From positions 65,994,583 through 66,058,582 of the forward strand of contig CM047808.1 in NCBI GenBank assembly GCA_026214975.1: a DNA stretch of 64,000 bases, read 5' to 3'. The position numbers were made by a program, and so were the translations under genes. Source of the stretch: Gentiana macrophylla. Taxonomy: Eukaryota > Streptophyta > Magnoliopsida > Gentianales > Gentianaceae. Each line of letters begins with the position of its first letter. Within the stretch, counting starts at the first letter, position 1. Below, piece by piece: positions 1 through 12,450 of this stretch. The notes under the pieces are model-generated. The model saw nothing but the letters and a program-made list of their open reading frames with translations, did no database searches and had not been told where the DNA came from.

Positions 1-245
1 AATGTGCATGGAAGTGGCATTATCAAAAAATAATGCAGCAGGCAGCTGAACTAAATCCTGCAAGTCTTGTAAAATGTAAAGCTTCCATTGAATTTCACAA
101 ACATCATTTTCCATAGCTCTGTATTCAGCCTCTAAAGACCTTCTTGCTATAGTAGTTTGCTTATTTCCATTCCAAGAGATGGGGGAATCTCCTAGAAACA
201 TCCTGAATCCTGATAGTGATTTTTTTTTTCAGGACAACCAGCCCA
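1..245 (-). pseudogene. Ty1/copia RNase H domain, partial
   Basis: Read on the minus strand, this stretch gives an RNase H fold typical of copia Pol: GFIDSDWAGC near its start, then SWNGNKQTT and a SLEAEYRAM motif carrying the second acidic residue. RNase H removes the RNA template during reverse transcription. The domain runs off the left edge of the window, so its C-terminus cannot be judged. It continues from the reverse transcriptase to its right with frame breaks between them. The SLEAEYRAM motif makes the family assignment safe; the exact copia lineage is not clear. Confidence 0.8.
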
Positions 246-1300
246 ATCACTGTCTATAAAACCTTTTAGGACCAGGTTATTTTCTGCTGGAAACAAGATT
301 CCTTGACCAAGATTATCCTTCAAATATCTTAACAGTCTATGTGCTGCCTTCATGTGGTTTTCAGTAGAAGGGTCCAGAAATTGACTCAGTTGCTGAACTG
401 CAAAAGCAATATATGGTCCACTAATGATCTGTATGCAATGTTATATTATAAAAGTGGTAAATCACGTAGCTGTTAAGTTTTTTTTGGATTCCATATGTGT
501 CTTAGCAGGTTTTTCACTCAAAAAATTATATTCTTCTAGGTGGTTGAGAGCGCATTTTCTTTGAGAGAATTATATGCCTACATGAGTCCTAGCAGCTTCA
601 ATTCTTAGGAAATATTTCAAATTTCCAAGATCTTTAATAGTGAACTGTAAATGTAGGGCATCTTTAACCCGCTGAATCAACTGCTCATTGGGGCTTGTTG
701 CTATGATGTCATCTACATAGACCAATAAAGCAATAAAAGATTGTCATGACCCTTTTGTGAATAAATTGTGGTCATTCTTAGATTGAATAAATCCTTGAGC
801 TTCCAAGGACTTAGTTAACTTGCAATTCCACTATCTGCTGGCATGCTTGAGGCCATACAAGGATTTTGTGAGTCTGCAAACTTGGTTTGGTTTAGTTACT
901 GTACAACCTGGAGGTAATTGAATGTATACTTCTTCATGAAAATCTCCATGTTAGAAGGCAGTGTTGACATCGATCTAATGTAAATGCGAATTATTGGCTG
1001 CTGCTGCAAGTAAGTTCTTACTGTAGTAATCTTGACAACATGGGAGAAGGTTTCTTGATAATCAATGCCATATGTTTGAGTGTAGCCTTTTCCTGCTAGT
1101 CTGGCATTGACGCTTTGTATCTCTCTACTGAACCATCAAGATTGCACTTCATTATGTATACCCACTTGAACCCAATAGGTTTCTTTCCTAGAGGCAGATC
1201 AACTATCTCTCATATGTGAGTTTTTTTATAGAGCTTCAATCTCATTGTTATTGCTTCTTTCCACTCATCATGCTTGATAGCTTGATTATAAGTCTTTGGT
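246..1300 (-). pseudogene. Ty1/copia reverse transcriptase, broken
   Basis: Minus-strand translation in shifting frames gives the ordered copia RT blocks. They are KKPIGFKWVY near 1165, SVERYKA near 1125, DVNTAF followed by a stop and [10 protein letters not shown] near 900-985, the YVDD catalytic box at 708-719, and FAVQQLSQFLDPSTENHMKAAHRLLRYLK near 300-420. The RT copied element RNA into DNA. Stops and frameshifts separate almost every block, so no active protein can be made. Order and strand match the RNase H to the left and the integrase to the right. Confidence 0.85.
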
Positions 1301-1499
1301 TCTTTAACAACATCAATGGCATTAATGAATCTGGGATACTCTTCCAAAAGGTTTTCCAGGTTCATTACCTCGCTCAGCAGGTGAGGAGTTTGATGAATTG
1401 TATGAGAACCACCTTGATAAAAGTTTGGTGATTTCCTAATCCTTGTGGATCTTCTTAATTGTACTGGTTCTGGTTCCTGACTAACAGAATCATGCTTTT

Positions 1500-2330
1500 C
1501 ATAAGATCCATCACCTGACCCTATGTTTGGCTGGCTTGCTGACTAATTCAGCAGATAATCAAAATTTTCCATCAGTGGTAATGGTACTGGCATATTAACA
1601 AGATATCTAGCCCTGCCTAATACCTGTCGGAATAGAGGAAAATAAGTCTCATGGAATTGAGTATTTCTAGCAACAAAAATAAATTTGTTGGTGATATCGA
1701 AAAGGATAGCACCCTTAGTGGTGTTTGAATTTCGAAGATAGACCCAAGTCCTACATCTGAAATCAAACTTAGTTTTGTACTGCTGAAGTGTGCACGAAAA
1801 AACAAGGCATCCATAACTTTTTAACACAGAATAATCTTGTTTGGTGCCATAAAGCACCTCATGTGGAGTACTTTCCTTCAGCTGTGGTGTAGGTGTAGCA
1901 TTACTTAATTTCAGAGCATGTAAAAGACAAAAACAACAATATTCAATAAGTAAATTACTCTGGAACCTCAGTCCCCTGGTGACATTCAGCAGATGCCGAT
2001 GTTTCTTTTCAACAATACCATATTGTTCAGGTGTGCTGACACATGATGTCTGATGTATGATGTCCTGTTAAGTATAAAAGTCAGTAAGCTGGAACTCAAC
2101 TCCATTGCAATACCTGATAACTTTAATAATTTTGTGAAATTGAGTAGAAACAAACTTAACAAAAGATTTAACAAGGTCTAAAGGTTTAGATTTTTTCTCA
2201 TTAGAAAAAACAAAGTAAATCTAGAAATTTCATCTACAACAGTAAGAAAATATTGTTGTCCATTCACAGTGTGTTGTTTCAGAGGACCCAAAACGTCTAT
2301 GTGAACAAGATAAAAAACTGCATTTACAAC
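1500..2330 (-). pseudogene. Ty1/copia integrase, broken
   Basis: The 5' part (about 2330-1980) reads HIDVLGPLKQHTVNGQQYF, then VVDEISRF, and later PEQYGIVEKKHRHLLN, the copia integrase core in which the usual PEQNG...ER motif is altered. An open stretch of 104 codons at 1543-1857 follows (YSVLKSYGCLVFSC, TKFDFRCRTWVYL, FHETYFPLF), the usual region after the integrase core. The protein inserted element DNA into the chromosome. Stops interrupt the core, for example near 2070. The match ends abruptly near 2330, so gag, protease and the 5' LTR are missing. Confidence 0.82.
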
Positions 2331-3535
2331 AGTTGTGGATATATTATTTTGTATTATTTATTCATAATAAAAAATAAAACTATATTAAGTTATCACTATA
2401 ACACTTTAAAAACGGGAAAAAAAATTCATCATTCTGTTATCTCTATAACAACAGTTTAATTCTGGCAAGATGTAGATATGTGTGTGACCCGATAGGATTT
2501 CAAATTTATTGGCCGTAAACATAAATTACACTTAGAAAAACGCCTTTCACACCAAACGATCATTATCTACGCCTAGCAACACGTCATGACTGTCAATTAT
2601 CGGAAGAGTCAAGTGCATTGCCGAGAACCTTTCATGTGAAACATTTAATGTGTAAATAGAATCTTAGCAGTTATATAATATCGGCATCGACCTCAGAATT
2701 CAATGTACCAAAAATATTACAAGTTTCTATGAAATAAAAGTTATTTATTTTCTTTATGAGTTCTAGTCACAGAGTAGACGGATTCGCCTCCTAGGGAGAG
2801 ATCTGAGAAAGATCTATGCTCATCTTTGAGGGTATGATTTTCTGGCTTTCTATAGATGTATATCTGTCGTTTTTCTTCAATGATTAGTATGTTTTGATTG
2901 TCATAATTAGTTCTAATTATGTAGTAGTTTGTGTGTTTTACCCCATATGTTTATAGATCTGAATCTTTGGTGAAAAAATCTTGAAATAGTGGTTGCTTTC
3001 TTCAGATCTGTGAAGGTCTTTATCGCTAGATCAAAATACGTAGTAAATCCTAATTCATGATAATCGGTGCCAACTACATCTGATCGACAAATTTAATTTA
3101 CATGTTTGTAGCCTCATCAACTATTTGCATGTCATCGTAAATTAACATGAAGGACGATAAATTCAAATGTTAGTTCGGACAATGTCTTGGTCGATCCTTA
3201 GGAACGTACTAGTCAGTCCATGATAACTGCTTAGGGAGGTCTTCAGTCACGATACGACTAGTCCTAATTCTTATTGCATGTGAATTAATACAACCAACGA
3301 AGGAGGTAATTGCACAGAGGCATATATTGTCCATTCAATAGAAGTAGAATAGTATTAGGGATTTGAATTCATAGCTGTTAAAGATCTAAAATTGACAAAC
3401 AGGGATGATTGATGCTTGATATGGGGGGAATAACTAGTAACTCTTATTTAGACTAATATATTAGAAACTCTTGTGTGCATTCGTTGAACTTGCATGATCT
3501 TATGTGTTTATTGGCACCATTGTTTACCTTATGGC
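2331..3535. other. AT-rich intergenic stretch, no gene seen
   Basis: No open frame of note apart from a spurious one overlapping 2331-2459, and no LTR ends or known protein motifs. The copia integrase match stops at the left boundary. The sequence is AT-rich and leads into a Ty3/gypsy-like LTR end at its right. It may be the decayed upstream body of that LTR. Confidence 0.4.
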
Positions 3536-3700
3536 TTCATAGTTGGTCATAGACCGTAATTGTGAAAACTTAATCTTGATTTAAATGTATCTTAAGAGTC
3601 TCTGTGGGATTCGACCATGACTTGCTAGTACTCTGCTACGATAGACCTAGTCCTATTGCTAGTAGTCTGTGCCTTACACCACGGCATGATCAGTATGTGT
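3536..3700 (+). repeat. 3' end of a decayed Ty3/gypsy-type LTR
   Basis: Contains GTTGGTCATAGACCGTA, a CTGTGGGATTCGACC motif and a following series of CTAG-rich words in the same order as the last ~220 bp of the LTRs of element E (for example 50004-50179). It is clearly related to E's LTR end but diverged. No PBS or internal region follows, because the G LTR starts directly after it. Probably an old LTR remnant of the same superfamily as E. Confidence 0.5.
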
Positions 3701-3703
3701 CAC

Positions 3704-4039
3704 TGTTAGAAATAAAATTTGAGTTTTCATGATGATTCATCACTTATTGTTTGATTATGTTTTTACCCCATTGATGAAGTGTTGAGACTGGCTGTTTTAT
3801 AGTGAAAAGCTAAAAGATGTCTAGAACTAAATGTATAGGAGTCTGACTATTGTATAGGTTATATCAGATAAACACTATTATAGATAGGATATAAAACTTA
3901 AAATGGAAGTCATCCAAAAACATAAAGTAAATCAAAACTGAGGATCGAAGAAGGTAAGTTCCTAGATGGATCAGACTCGGTTACTTATCTAGAAGCTGAA
4001 CGCTGAGAGAACAAATTAAGTTAAGAAGGCTGAGAGGAC
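3704..4039 (+). repeat. LTR fragment G, left part (Sirevirus-like LTR)
   Basis: Begins TGTTAGAAATAAAATTTG and follows, on the plus strand, the start of the LTR of element H in reverse complement, including the 'gatgaagtg' and 'aaaagctaaaagatgtctagaact' landmarks. It is interrupted at 4040 by solo LTR F and resumes at 26856. It is more diverged than F, as expected for the older host of the insertion. Confidence 0.7.
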
Positions 4040-4303
4040 TGTTTGAAATAAAATTTGTGTTTTGATGATGATTCGTCACTTATTTTAGTTATTAATTTTA
4101 GATCCCTTTGATAAAGTGCCATAACTAGATGTTATAGTGCAAAGCAAAAAGATGTCTAGAAATGAATGTATAAGATTTAATAGAGTCTGATATTTGTATA
4201 CGTTGAATCAGAGAAGCACTGTAATAGTATAAGGTCAAGAACTGAGAAACCGAGAAACTGACTTGATGAACAGATGAAGAATGAGAAACTGACATGCTGT
4301 GTT
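4040..4303 (+). repeat. Solo LTR F, left part
   Basis: Starts TGTTTGAAATAAAATTTGTG, matching the H LTR start in sense orientation, and is cut at 4304 by element A. The last five bases (GTGTT, 4299-4303) are A's target-site duplication. The rest of F lies at 25306-26855. Total length without A is about 1.8 kb, close to the H LTRs. The flanks AGGAC (4035-4039) and GGGAT (26856-26860) fit a decayed 5-bp TSD. Confidence 0.7.
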
Positions 4304-5980
4304 TGAAGGATGTAGGATCCTAGATCTAAACGGGTTAGATCTACGCGCAGCGGATGGATCACGACTTATACATCACAATACATAGTTAAAGGACTTAAAC
4401 TTCTACAAGGGGGACAGAAGATCATGTTACCAATATCGGGAAGAGACGCCTTTATCTTCCGATGTGTTCTCCAAACGGCGGTTGGTGGACACCCTTCTTG
4501 ATACATGAACCTCCTTGATATGCAACACCAAGAAAAACCCTCTAAAAACCCTAGACAAGAAAAACAAATTTTTTCTCTCTTTTACAAGTGTGGTGGTCGA
4601 ATTTTTCATTGCAATTACCCTTGGAATAACTCTCCTTTTTATAGGAGAGTAAATCATTGCACTCCAAGTATTATAATTAATTAAATAAATAAATAATTAT
4701 TAATCACAATAAAGGATAATTCCATATATAATTGATTATGATCAATTAATCAATCAATTATAAATTTACCATATCTTTTATTTACCAAAACACAAGAAAG
4801 TCAATTCTTATGTTTTACAATGGAGATTGCCGCCACCTAGTAGGGTTTTAAGCCCACATAAAATGTCTTTTATGTGTATTATATTATTTAGCCCAACTAA
4901 ATAATATCCATGCATATCAATTAATTAGCCCAGCCAATTAATTATCATTGAGGCCCAAATAACAAGAATATCATTCTGAATTATAGAAGCCACATCGGGG
5001 ACCATGGACTTATAACCAGTAGCTCCAATAATTAATTATTCATCAAACAGAATAACTACATTAATTATTAATTCCGGGATTACGCCACCATAAACCCGAA
5101 ACTGAACTCTACCGATTATAGATGTATACTTATACTCAACCTATAGAGTGAATAAGTGTCCATTGATATAATCACTACATACGGATTAACCCTCCATAGA
5201 TCGTCCATTCGGTGGGAAGTCTCCGTGAACCCGACTCGAAATATCTTATCCTTATTTACCATTAACCCCTTTGATGATCAATTAGTACACATATCGACTA
5301 GTAGCTAATTAGTCAAATGTGAACTCCGGGATCGATCACTTTCTTAGGGCTAATAAATAATGGGATCGTCTCTCTACTTCCCGTGGGAAGGAATGGATTC
5401 CATGTCTGTGAAAATCGTAACTACTCACTCATCGGAGATATAGTGCCAATGAGAAGTGGCTTGGAACACATATTCAAGTGAACCGTAACTAACACATCAA
5501 ACACTACCCCGAGACAAGCAGCACCCTGTGATAACCTCATGATTAAGGTTGATCCATATATGATCATCTAATGATTTAATAAGATTCCTCGATTACAGAA
5601 TTATATCTTGAAATTCAGATTAAATCGTTCCAGTCCTATATGAATGCCATCATATATAAATGCCCCACGTAGGTACCCTTTACCGACAGTCCGGATAAGA
5701 CTATCACACCCTAAGGTGTTCTGGGTGCATTATTGGTGTTTTAATCAAGAGACCCTAAACTCTGATTAAGTTCATCACGGACTAACAGTTTAAGCATATC
5801 TCCACTAACTCAATCCTCACGTGTAATCCATACACTGAGTTAAGTGGATACATACAGATATACTTAGAGTTTGAAGCAGTGTATTACTTACAAGCACAAA
5901 GCAAGTAACTAAGATGAGATAAATTATGTCATCCATTAAAAACAATTACACAAATTGTCTTTCGGGCACTACACCTAACA
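4304..5980 (-). repeat. Element A 3' LTR
   Basis: Top strand begins TGAAGGATGTAGG and ends CACCTAACA. It is the 3' LTR because the PPT follows on the top strand. A TATA-like TATAAAAA (minus) lies at 4636-4643 within a small inverted repeat of CTCTCCT and AGGAGAG. It pairs with 23618-25300 with scattered substitutions and several small CAG/CTG-related differences. Confidence 0.88.
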
Positions 5981-5995
5981 ATATCCCACTTGCAC
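5981..5995 (-). promoter_or_regulatory. Element A polypurine tract
   Basis: On the minus strand GTGCAAGTGGGATAT abuts the LTR. This is the copia-type tract priming plus-strand DNA synthesis. Element B has the equivalent CAAGTGGGAGAT just before its 3' LTR. Confidence 0.75.
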
Positions 5996-6967
5996 GAAAT
6001 GACAACCAACGATTGTTTTTAGAGCACACCCTTTCTCATCTTATTCACAACACTCTCCCACTTGCTCTAAAAGTCAGATGAGATATATCCCTCAATGTCG
6101 TACCCTCCAAGCACTTGACTTGGTACACTGATCAGTTAGGTTGTTGGTTCGAGAAGATCTTTAGGATCGAAACGTCGCCGGTCCATCTAATCAGGCGGTA
6201 CTCTCTCTCAATATGCTTTTGACCTCTAGTGACTGAGAAGATCCTTCTAAGCTATCTCTTCACTGTTTTCACAATGAAGTGATATTGGCTCGCTAGACCT
6301 GGAATTACTCCCAGTCCAAAAAGGAAATTCTAAGCACTATGAGTAAACACTGAGCCCGAGATCAACTTAATGATCATCCTTAATCTGACTACAAGTCAGA
6401 ATCAGTGTAGTCAACCATATTCAAGTTTGCACCCGAATATACAAGCACATTATTCCTCATTCTTCAAAGATACTTGAGGACGTACTAAAACAGTTATTTA
6501 ATACTCGAATCCGAGATTCGACTACTATTGACTTGTTATAACCTGACTTGCCGCTATCCAAGAGAGACTCTATCCCATTTTCACTTTATCCGAAGATTTA
6601 GAGAATAATTCCTGAGAGGTAGTGTAGGACTACTCTCGTTGAATGTTGCATCCATATGTGCAAGATCATCTTAACTAATAAGACGGATGGGATAGCCAAT
6701 GACTCATTCTTGTGAATTTGACCGAATCATATTCTTAGAATATAGTCCAATTCTCTCATCCAGAGAATCTTGACGTGTCAGTTTCTGACTTCAGATAGCA
6801 CACCCATGTTGTTTCCAACCGTTTCAGTGTTATCATTCATGAACACTAATATTACTACTTTACCAATATTGATATCCAGTCTACAAAAGACTTATCAATA
6901 TTCTGGTCAAGTCCACATATTTTAAAACATGCAACTTTTAATGACCGAGAGGTTCTCTTACATCCAC
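5981..6967 (-). mobile_element. Element A internal region, 3' part (noncoding)
   Basis: About 1 kb with no plausible gene. It aligns in reverse complement to the last ~1 kb of B's internal region (about 40225-41207), including AAATGACCGAGAGGTTCTCTT near the break. Element H was inserted at 6967/19145, and the same sequence is uninterrupted in B near 40225. Confidence 0.8.
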
Positions 6968-8744
6968 TGTTGGTCCCTTGGAAAGGCTAACACAAGTTTA
7001 GAGGGGGTTAATAAACATGACCCTAAAACTGGATTTTAAGCAACTTAATGTTTAGTTATAACTTGTGTGGAGTTAAGCTGACAAAGCTGAGAATAAGTCA
7101 AACTGACTTAAGCTGAAACTGAGTCAACCGACAACGGATATAGTTCTAGCCTTTTTCTTGATCTTGTTATTTTATTATGAAAGCTGAGTGCTGTGAACTG
7201 AATTCTGATGAATGTCAGTTGTGAACTGTGAGGTGTATAACAATCAAGTATCAAAATGCTGTAAGTAAATGCTGAGTAAATATGTAAATATGTAAAGTAA
7301 ATAAGGCGAATGTTATGGAGGTTCCAGGTGGTGTAATCCTGTACGTCCTCTCTTCCCCTGTGGTGCGGAGGAAAATTCAACTAGAACTTCTTGAGGTGAA
7401 CTGTTACAAAATGTCCTAAACAATAGTTCTTGGCTAATCCCTAGCGTCACTATCTAAACAGTTGTAGAACAGGTAGAATTGCTATTCTTCAAATGCTTGA
7501 ACCACTGGTCCTTAGAGGGTTGGATTTCCTCTTCACCAGGTACCACCACAAACACAGTCTGCCTGACTGCATGTCACAACTGTCCTTGGCAAAACCTTCC
7601 TGGTTTGCTTCACAGTCTAAAACCTTTGATGTATAATCAAAGTTGGGCTAGAATCAATAAGTTGATTCTTGTTTGTGGTTCTTCAAAGTGTTGGATTCTT
7701 GATAAATTCTTTGTAGCTTGAACACTTGAAGAAATACTATATATGATCTTGTTATAGCTCAGAGATGATAGCAATTCGAGTAAAATAGACTAATGCACAA
7801 GATTTCTTGTTGATTCTTGTATGTTCTATATATTTATATTCTTGGTGCAAAGTCTTCTATTTATAGTGTGAAGTTCAACGTTCATCTTACTTAAATTCGA
7901 ATTGTATCAATGTCTCTCTTGTAACGGCTATATTTTCTGACCGTTCTGTTGTGTCAGTAACTCATCCAATGAAATTGTTTCCTTTACAACGTTCGACTGT
8001 ACTTTCAGTTTGTGGGATGACTGACATTTTATTTATTTTCACTTGTCAATTTTCTAACTGACTTGGAGCATTAACTGAGATTTTACTCTTCTTCAAATAT
8101 CAGTACTCCATTTTCATCTGATTATTATTAATTTAATCAGAGTACACCATGACTCATTATTATCTAAGAATTCATTGTCCTTATGAATCTTAGGTCTTCA
8201 TACAAGATCTATAAAGTCAGTTCAGGTCACCACAATCTTGCACAAAGTCTAACTTTCTGATCTCGACTTGTAATCTTCATAACTGAGTTTGAGCCCTCAG
8301 TTCTTCATTCTTCAATAACTGAGTTTGAACCCTCAGTTCTTCATTCTTCAATAACTGAGTTTGAACCCTCAGTTCTTCATTCTTCAATAACCGAGTTTGA
8401 ACCCTCAGTTCTTGAATCTTCTAGATAAGTCAACCGAGTTTGTAACTCTCAGTGAACTTACCTCCTTCAGTTCCATATAGGTGTATTCCGAGTCAGTTTG
8501 CTTGTCTTGATTATTTCAAGTTTTCTAAATGATTTCCAGTTTTCAGTTTTACGACACACTAACTATTACAGTGCTTGTCTGATGTAACCTATACAAATAT
8601 CAGACTCTAGTAAAACTTATACATTCAGTTTTAGACATCTTTTAGCTTTTCACTATAACAGCTGGCATCAGCACTTCATCAATGGGGTTAAGATAATACA
8701 TTAAACAAATTAGATGAATTATAACAAAAAATTTATTTCCAATA
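6968..8744 (-). repeat. Element H 3' LTR
   Basis: Top strand starts TGTTGGTCCC and ends TTTCCAATA (CAACA in the partner LTR, so the terminal CA has mutated). A TATA-like box (minus TATAAATAG) is at 7858-7867. It carries four 36-bp repeats at 8281-8424, against three in the 5' LTR. Confidence 0.9.
8281..8424 (-). repeat. 36-bp minisatellite in H 3' LTR, four units
   Basis: Four head-to-tail units start at 8281, 8317, 8353 and 8389. Each contains AACTGAG (AACCGAG in the fourth), a short loop and CTCAGTT, so each can fold as a 7-bp hairpin (one mismatch in the fourth). The 5' LTR has three units (18712-18819). Confidence 0.9.
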
Positions 8745-8757
8745 ATTTTCCCCTTTT
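8745..8757 (-). promoter_or_regulatory. Element H polypurine tract
   Basis: Minus strand reads AAAAGGGGAAAAT immediately before the 3' LTR, the priming site for plus-strand DNA synthesis. It fixes the minus orientation together with the PBS near 17261-17274. Confidence 0.8.
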
Positions 8758-9130
8758 GATGATGCCAAAATCTCCTTAAAAGAAAAGCTTAAAGATCAAA
8801 ACAATGTAAAACACTGTAAAACTGGAAAACTGGTTTTCATTAGAATGAGCAAAAACTGGATAAGTACATTTTGTTCAAATAACTGTGATTAAAGACTAAG
8901 ATTTTTCTTAGCTTTTTGCATGAATGAGTCATATTTCCTTGCTTTGTCATACAATCGAAAATCTTCTTCTAGCTTGGAGTCTTCTTTTGAGAAAGTCTTG
9001 TTGTAGTCAACTTGACTACCTTATTTCCATCTTTTCCATTGTTTTAGCTTGGGTAAGCCTGATTCTTTCAAGTAGTAATTTTCAAATTCTACTAGATCAG
9101 ATTTCATCTGTTCAGTTTTGTCTTTAACAT

Positions 9131-11307
9131 TTAGTTTATCATCAATCTCTTATTCTTCTTATATTGTGCCATTTTCTGCATTGAGAATAAATCAGATAAA
9201 AAGTAGTTCAGGGCTTCTTCAGTTGTCCTGTCCCTGTATTTGCCTTTGATGGGATTGTAATCTTTGATAAACTGCGTCCACAGATCCTTTGTGAGAGTAA
9301 TTCTTCTGTCTCCAGGTTGACTATATTTTTCAATAAGTTGATCATCAGTTAACTCTTTCTTCGAAAATGTAGGATCGGATCTGTATCTTTGTAATTCTTC
9401 TTCAAGTCTCTTCATTTCTCCAAGTAACTTCAGCTTCCCCCTTTTTGGCATCATATAACTGATCAACCAGGGCATGGGTTTCTTTTTTATCTTCTTAGAT
9501 TTGTCGCTGAGAAGCAAGTACTTCTTTAAGCTGAGTTTCTAACCTGTAGATATGCTGATTCATATGCCAATGAGCCTGAGCATGAGTTTCCCTATCTACT
9601 GCGGTTGAGTCTTCGAGTTGTTCTTTGAGTAACACAATTTCTGAAGCAGAACTTGAACTTGATTTGTGGATCATCTCTAATCTTGCATGAACTGAAACAT
9701 CGCTTCTAGTTCTATAATCAAGGTATCCAGAGATGTTTGATAAAAGGCCATTTTGTGTATCTCTCTGAATGAGTACAACTCTCAAGTTTTCATGAACTTT
9801 TGCCAATTCATCATTTGTGAGGATGTCAGAAGGATCATAAGTAGCGTCTATTTGATCCCTGACCTGAGTATTATCATCAATAATCATCAGTTTCTGATTA
9901 TCAATTCCATCACCGCTTGGCGATTGTCGCTTGTCCGATCTCTAATCGGCAATTCTTCTTGCTTTGTGTAGTGCAGGTTTGCGTTGCTAGAGATTGAGGT
10001 TGAGCTTCTGTTTGCAAAACTGTAGTCTTATCAGCATCTTTTCTTGAATTATCATGGTCATCATCATCCTTTTTCTTTGAACTGTCTTTAGATGATGTGT
10101 CTGATCCTTTTCTGTTTGCTAGTTCAGTAAATCTTTTGAAACAATTGTCAAGAAATTCTGAAATAGGAAACAGAGAGTAAAGGTCTCTAACTTCCAATTT
10201 CTCCAAGAGTAATTTCTCTTCATTCTGTAAACTGATATCTCGAACATCTTCTGGTTGAAGTTTCATTTTCATCAACTTGATGATCTTGTCAGCTTCGAAG
10301 ACTTGTGCTGATTGCTGATCTGATTGCTCCTTTAACTGAGAAGTATGGTCAGTAGTGACATTTTCTAGTGTACCTTCAGCAGTCAGTTGATGTTGTTGTT
10401 CCCCCTCAGTTGGTGCTTTTTCACTTGAGATTTTTGGGTATAAACATCTTACAACTAATCTTGTTTCTGTTGATTCAGCTTTTCGCTCGGTTCCTTTGTG
10501 TGCAGCTTCTGGCAGAGACACGGTTTTCTGACTTGCTTCAGGTTGGGAAGTTGTTTCTGCGATTTCCTTTGAAGTTGCACTTTGTCTTGCTTGCTTCCCT
10601 TCCTTAATTCTTTCTAAGTAAAACTGAATGATTCCGCTAAGAGTCTTCTTCAATCGGAATCTGCCATCAGTTACTTGTCCTTCAGCTTGAGCTCTTTTGA
10701 CACTGTCTAATTCAGCTAAGTTTTGTTTCTTGAACTGATTTACAACATAACCTGCCCAATTGAATTCTATTACATCCCAGATTATATTCATGAGATAGAT
10801 ATTCTCTTATGATAGTATATTAACTCCTTTGGATTTTCCAATGACATGTTTGCTGAGCCATCTGCTGAGGATTCCAAATTCTGGCTTGATTTTGTCTACA
10901 TGAATGCCTGGTTCGATTGGTTCTGTAGAAAAGGTAAGCATCTCAAGAAAAGCTTCTCTTTTCAATGGTAGAGTGGCAAAATCTGTTGAAGTTTCTGTTG
11001 TATTTGCGAAGCCATAGAGTGACCTCATGACTCTTTCATTGAGAACAATGCGATCTCCACGTACTGTAGTTATCAAGGAGTCTCTTACTAATCGCATATT
11101 TTGTCAAAATTGCAAAATGCCTTCTACATCAAGTTTTTCTTTGAACTTAACTTCTAAGATGTTCCTCAATCCGGGTAGTTTCTAGATTTTATCTCGTACA
11201 CAGCTGGCTAACAGAGTGTCTTGACACATACCTTCATACATTTCAAGTGTTAGTTCGTCCAATTCTGTGATCAATCATTTTTCCTTCAAACTTTCTGAAG
11301 TGGCCAT
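9131..11307 (-). pseudogene. Third ORF of element H (env-like position), broken
   Basis: Starts with ATG at 11307 (MATSESLKEK) and once encoded about 725 residues. In-frame stops occur at codon 11 (TGA), after CVRDKI (TAG), before QNMRLVRD (TGA) and after GVNILS (TAA, near 10804). Frameshifts near 9900 and 9510 link the open segments 9910-10791, 9495-9887 and 9131-9517. The N-terminal part is globular (RSLYGFA, ILSRWLSKHVIG). The middle is charged with a Ser/Lys/Asp-rich run, and the C-terminal part (LETQLKEVLA, MKRLEEELQRY) looks coiled-coil. No clear signal peptide or membrane anchor. Sireviruses often carry an ORF here called env-like. The position fits, but the function is not established from sequence. 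Confidence 0.65.
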
Positions 11308-11791
11308 ATTTGAGTGTGAACACAAAAATTTGATTTAGAGAGAAAGAGTTTTGCAAAGAGTCTGTTTTGCTTTCTGGAAAAAAATGAAGAGTTTGAATTT
11401 CGAATGAAGATAATGTGAATGGGGATTGAATAAATAGGTAAGATATTCTGGCGGTTGAGTAGCACAACTTTTCAAATTCGATGATGGTTTTGGTAACCGA
11501 TGCTCGTACTGTTCTCACAATCGTGGGGTGTACACGCGAAATTCAGACAAAAAGAACTGCGGTAATTTAATGCGACATAACCGCTGAAGATTTTACCATA
11601 TCAACCTTTGACTAAATTTGACTGGAATGAAAGATGATGCTGAGGTCAGTTCTAGAGATAATTCAGTTCCATCAAATTTTCAGTTTCAGTTAATCAGTTT
11701 GAGATTGCTGATGTCAATGACTAGTCTGTTAAGTGAGCGCACCCAGCGTAACAAAGATTAATCCCCTTGACGAATCTCTGGCTTAACTGAT
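11308..11791 (-). other. Spacer between pol and third ORF of H
   Basis: About 480 bp between the pol stop codon (11792-11794) and the third ORF's ATG. A 91-codon frame at 11243-11518 overlaps it but has no recognisable motif and conflicts with the third ORF. Such spacers may hold signals for expressing the downstream ORF; none is recognised here. Confidence 0.5.
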
Positions 11792-12450
11792 TTAACCGAC
11801 TTTGATTATTCCCAACTCAGTTCTTAATTTGGCAAATCTTTCTTTGTCCAATGGCTTTGTAAAGATATCTGCCAACTGATCTTCAGTAGGTACATAAAGA
11901 ACTGTTACTTCTCTGCATGATCTCTTATAAAGTGGTGACGTACATCAATGTGCTTTGTCCATGAGTGTAAAACTGGATTATCAATAATTGCAATTGCACA
12001 GGTGTTGTCACACATTATGGGAATTGTTCCTTCTTCTATCCCGTAGTCTCTTAATTGTTGTCTAATCAATAAAACTTGAGAACAATAGCTTCCAGCTGCT
12101 ATATATTCAGCTTCAGCTGTAGAAGTTGAGATTGAGTTTTGCTTCTTGCTAAACCATGACACAAATCTATTTCCTAGTAACTGACATGTGCCTGATGTGC
12201 TTTTCTGTCCACTTTGCATCCAACATAATCTGAATCTGAATAAGAAATCAGCTTGAATTCTCCTTCTTTTGAATACCAAATTCCAACACCATCTGTGTCT
12301 TTCAGATATTTCAAAGTTCTTTTCACAACTATGAGATGACTCTCCTTTGGTTTTGACTGAAATCTTGCACATACACCGACAGTAAAAGATATGTCTGGCC
12401 TACTTGTTGTAAGATAGAGTAAGCTTTCAATCATCCTCCTGTAAAGTGTT
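11792..12450 (-). pseudogene. H pol: RNase H domain, broken
   Basis: Minus-strand blocks: ISYSDSDYVGCKVDRK (first acidic residue), a frameshift near 12200, TSGTCQLLGNRFVSW, STAEAEYIAAGS, CDNTCAIAI, HIDVRHHFIRDH, another frameshift near 11900, then VPTEDQLADIFTKPLD and a stop at 11792-11794. These are the ordered copia RNase H motifs and the usual Pol C-terminus. The domain degrades template RNA. Two frameshifts break it. One lies between AEK and VPTEDQ, where the alternative frame reads straight through to the Pol end. Confidence 0.88.

Noticed and set aside
7108..7380. Small ORFs within the H LTRs
   Set aside because: LTR sequence; the matching position in the other LTR does not keep the frame.
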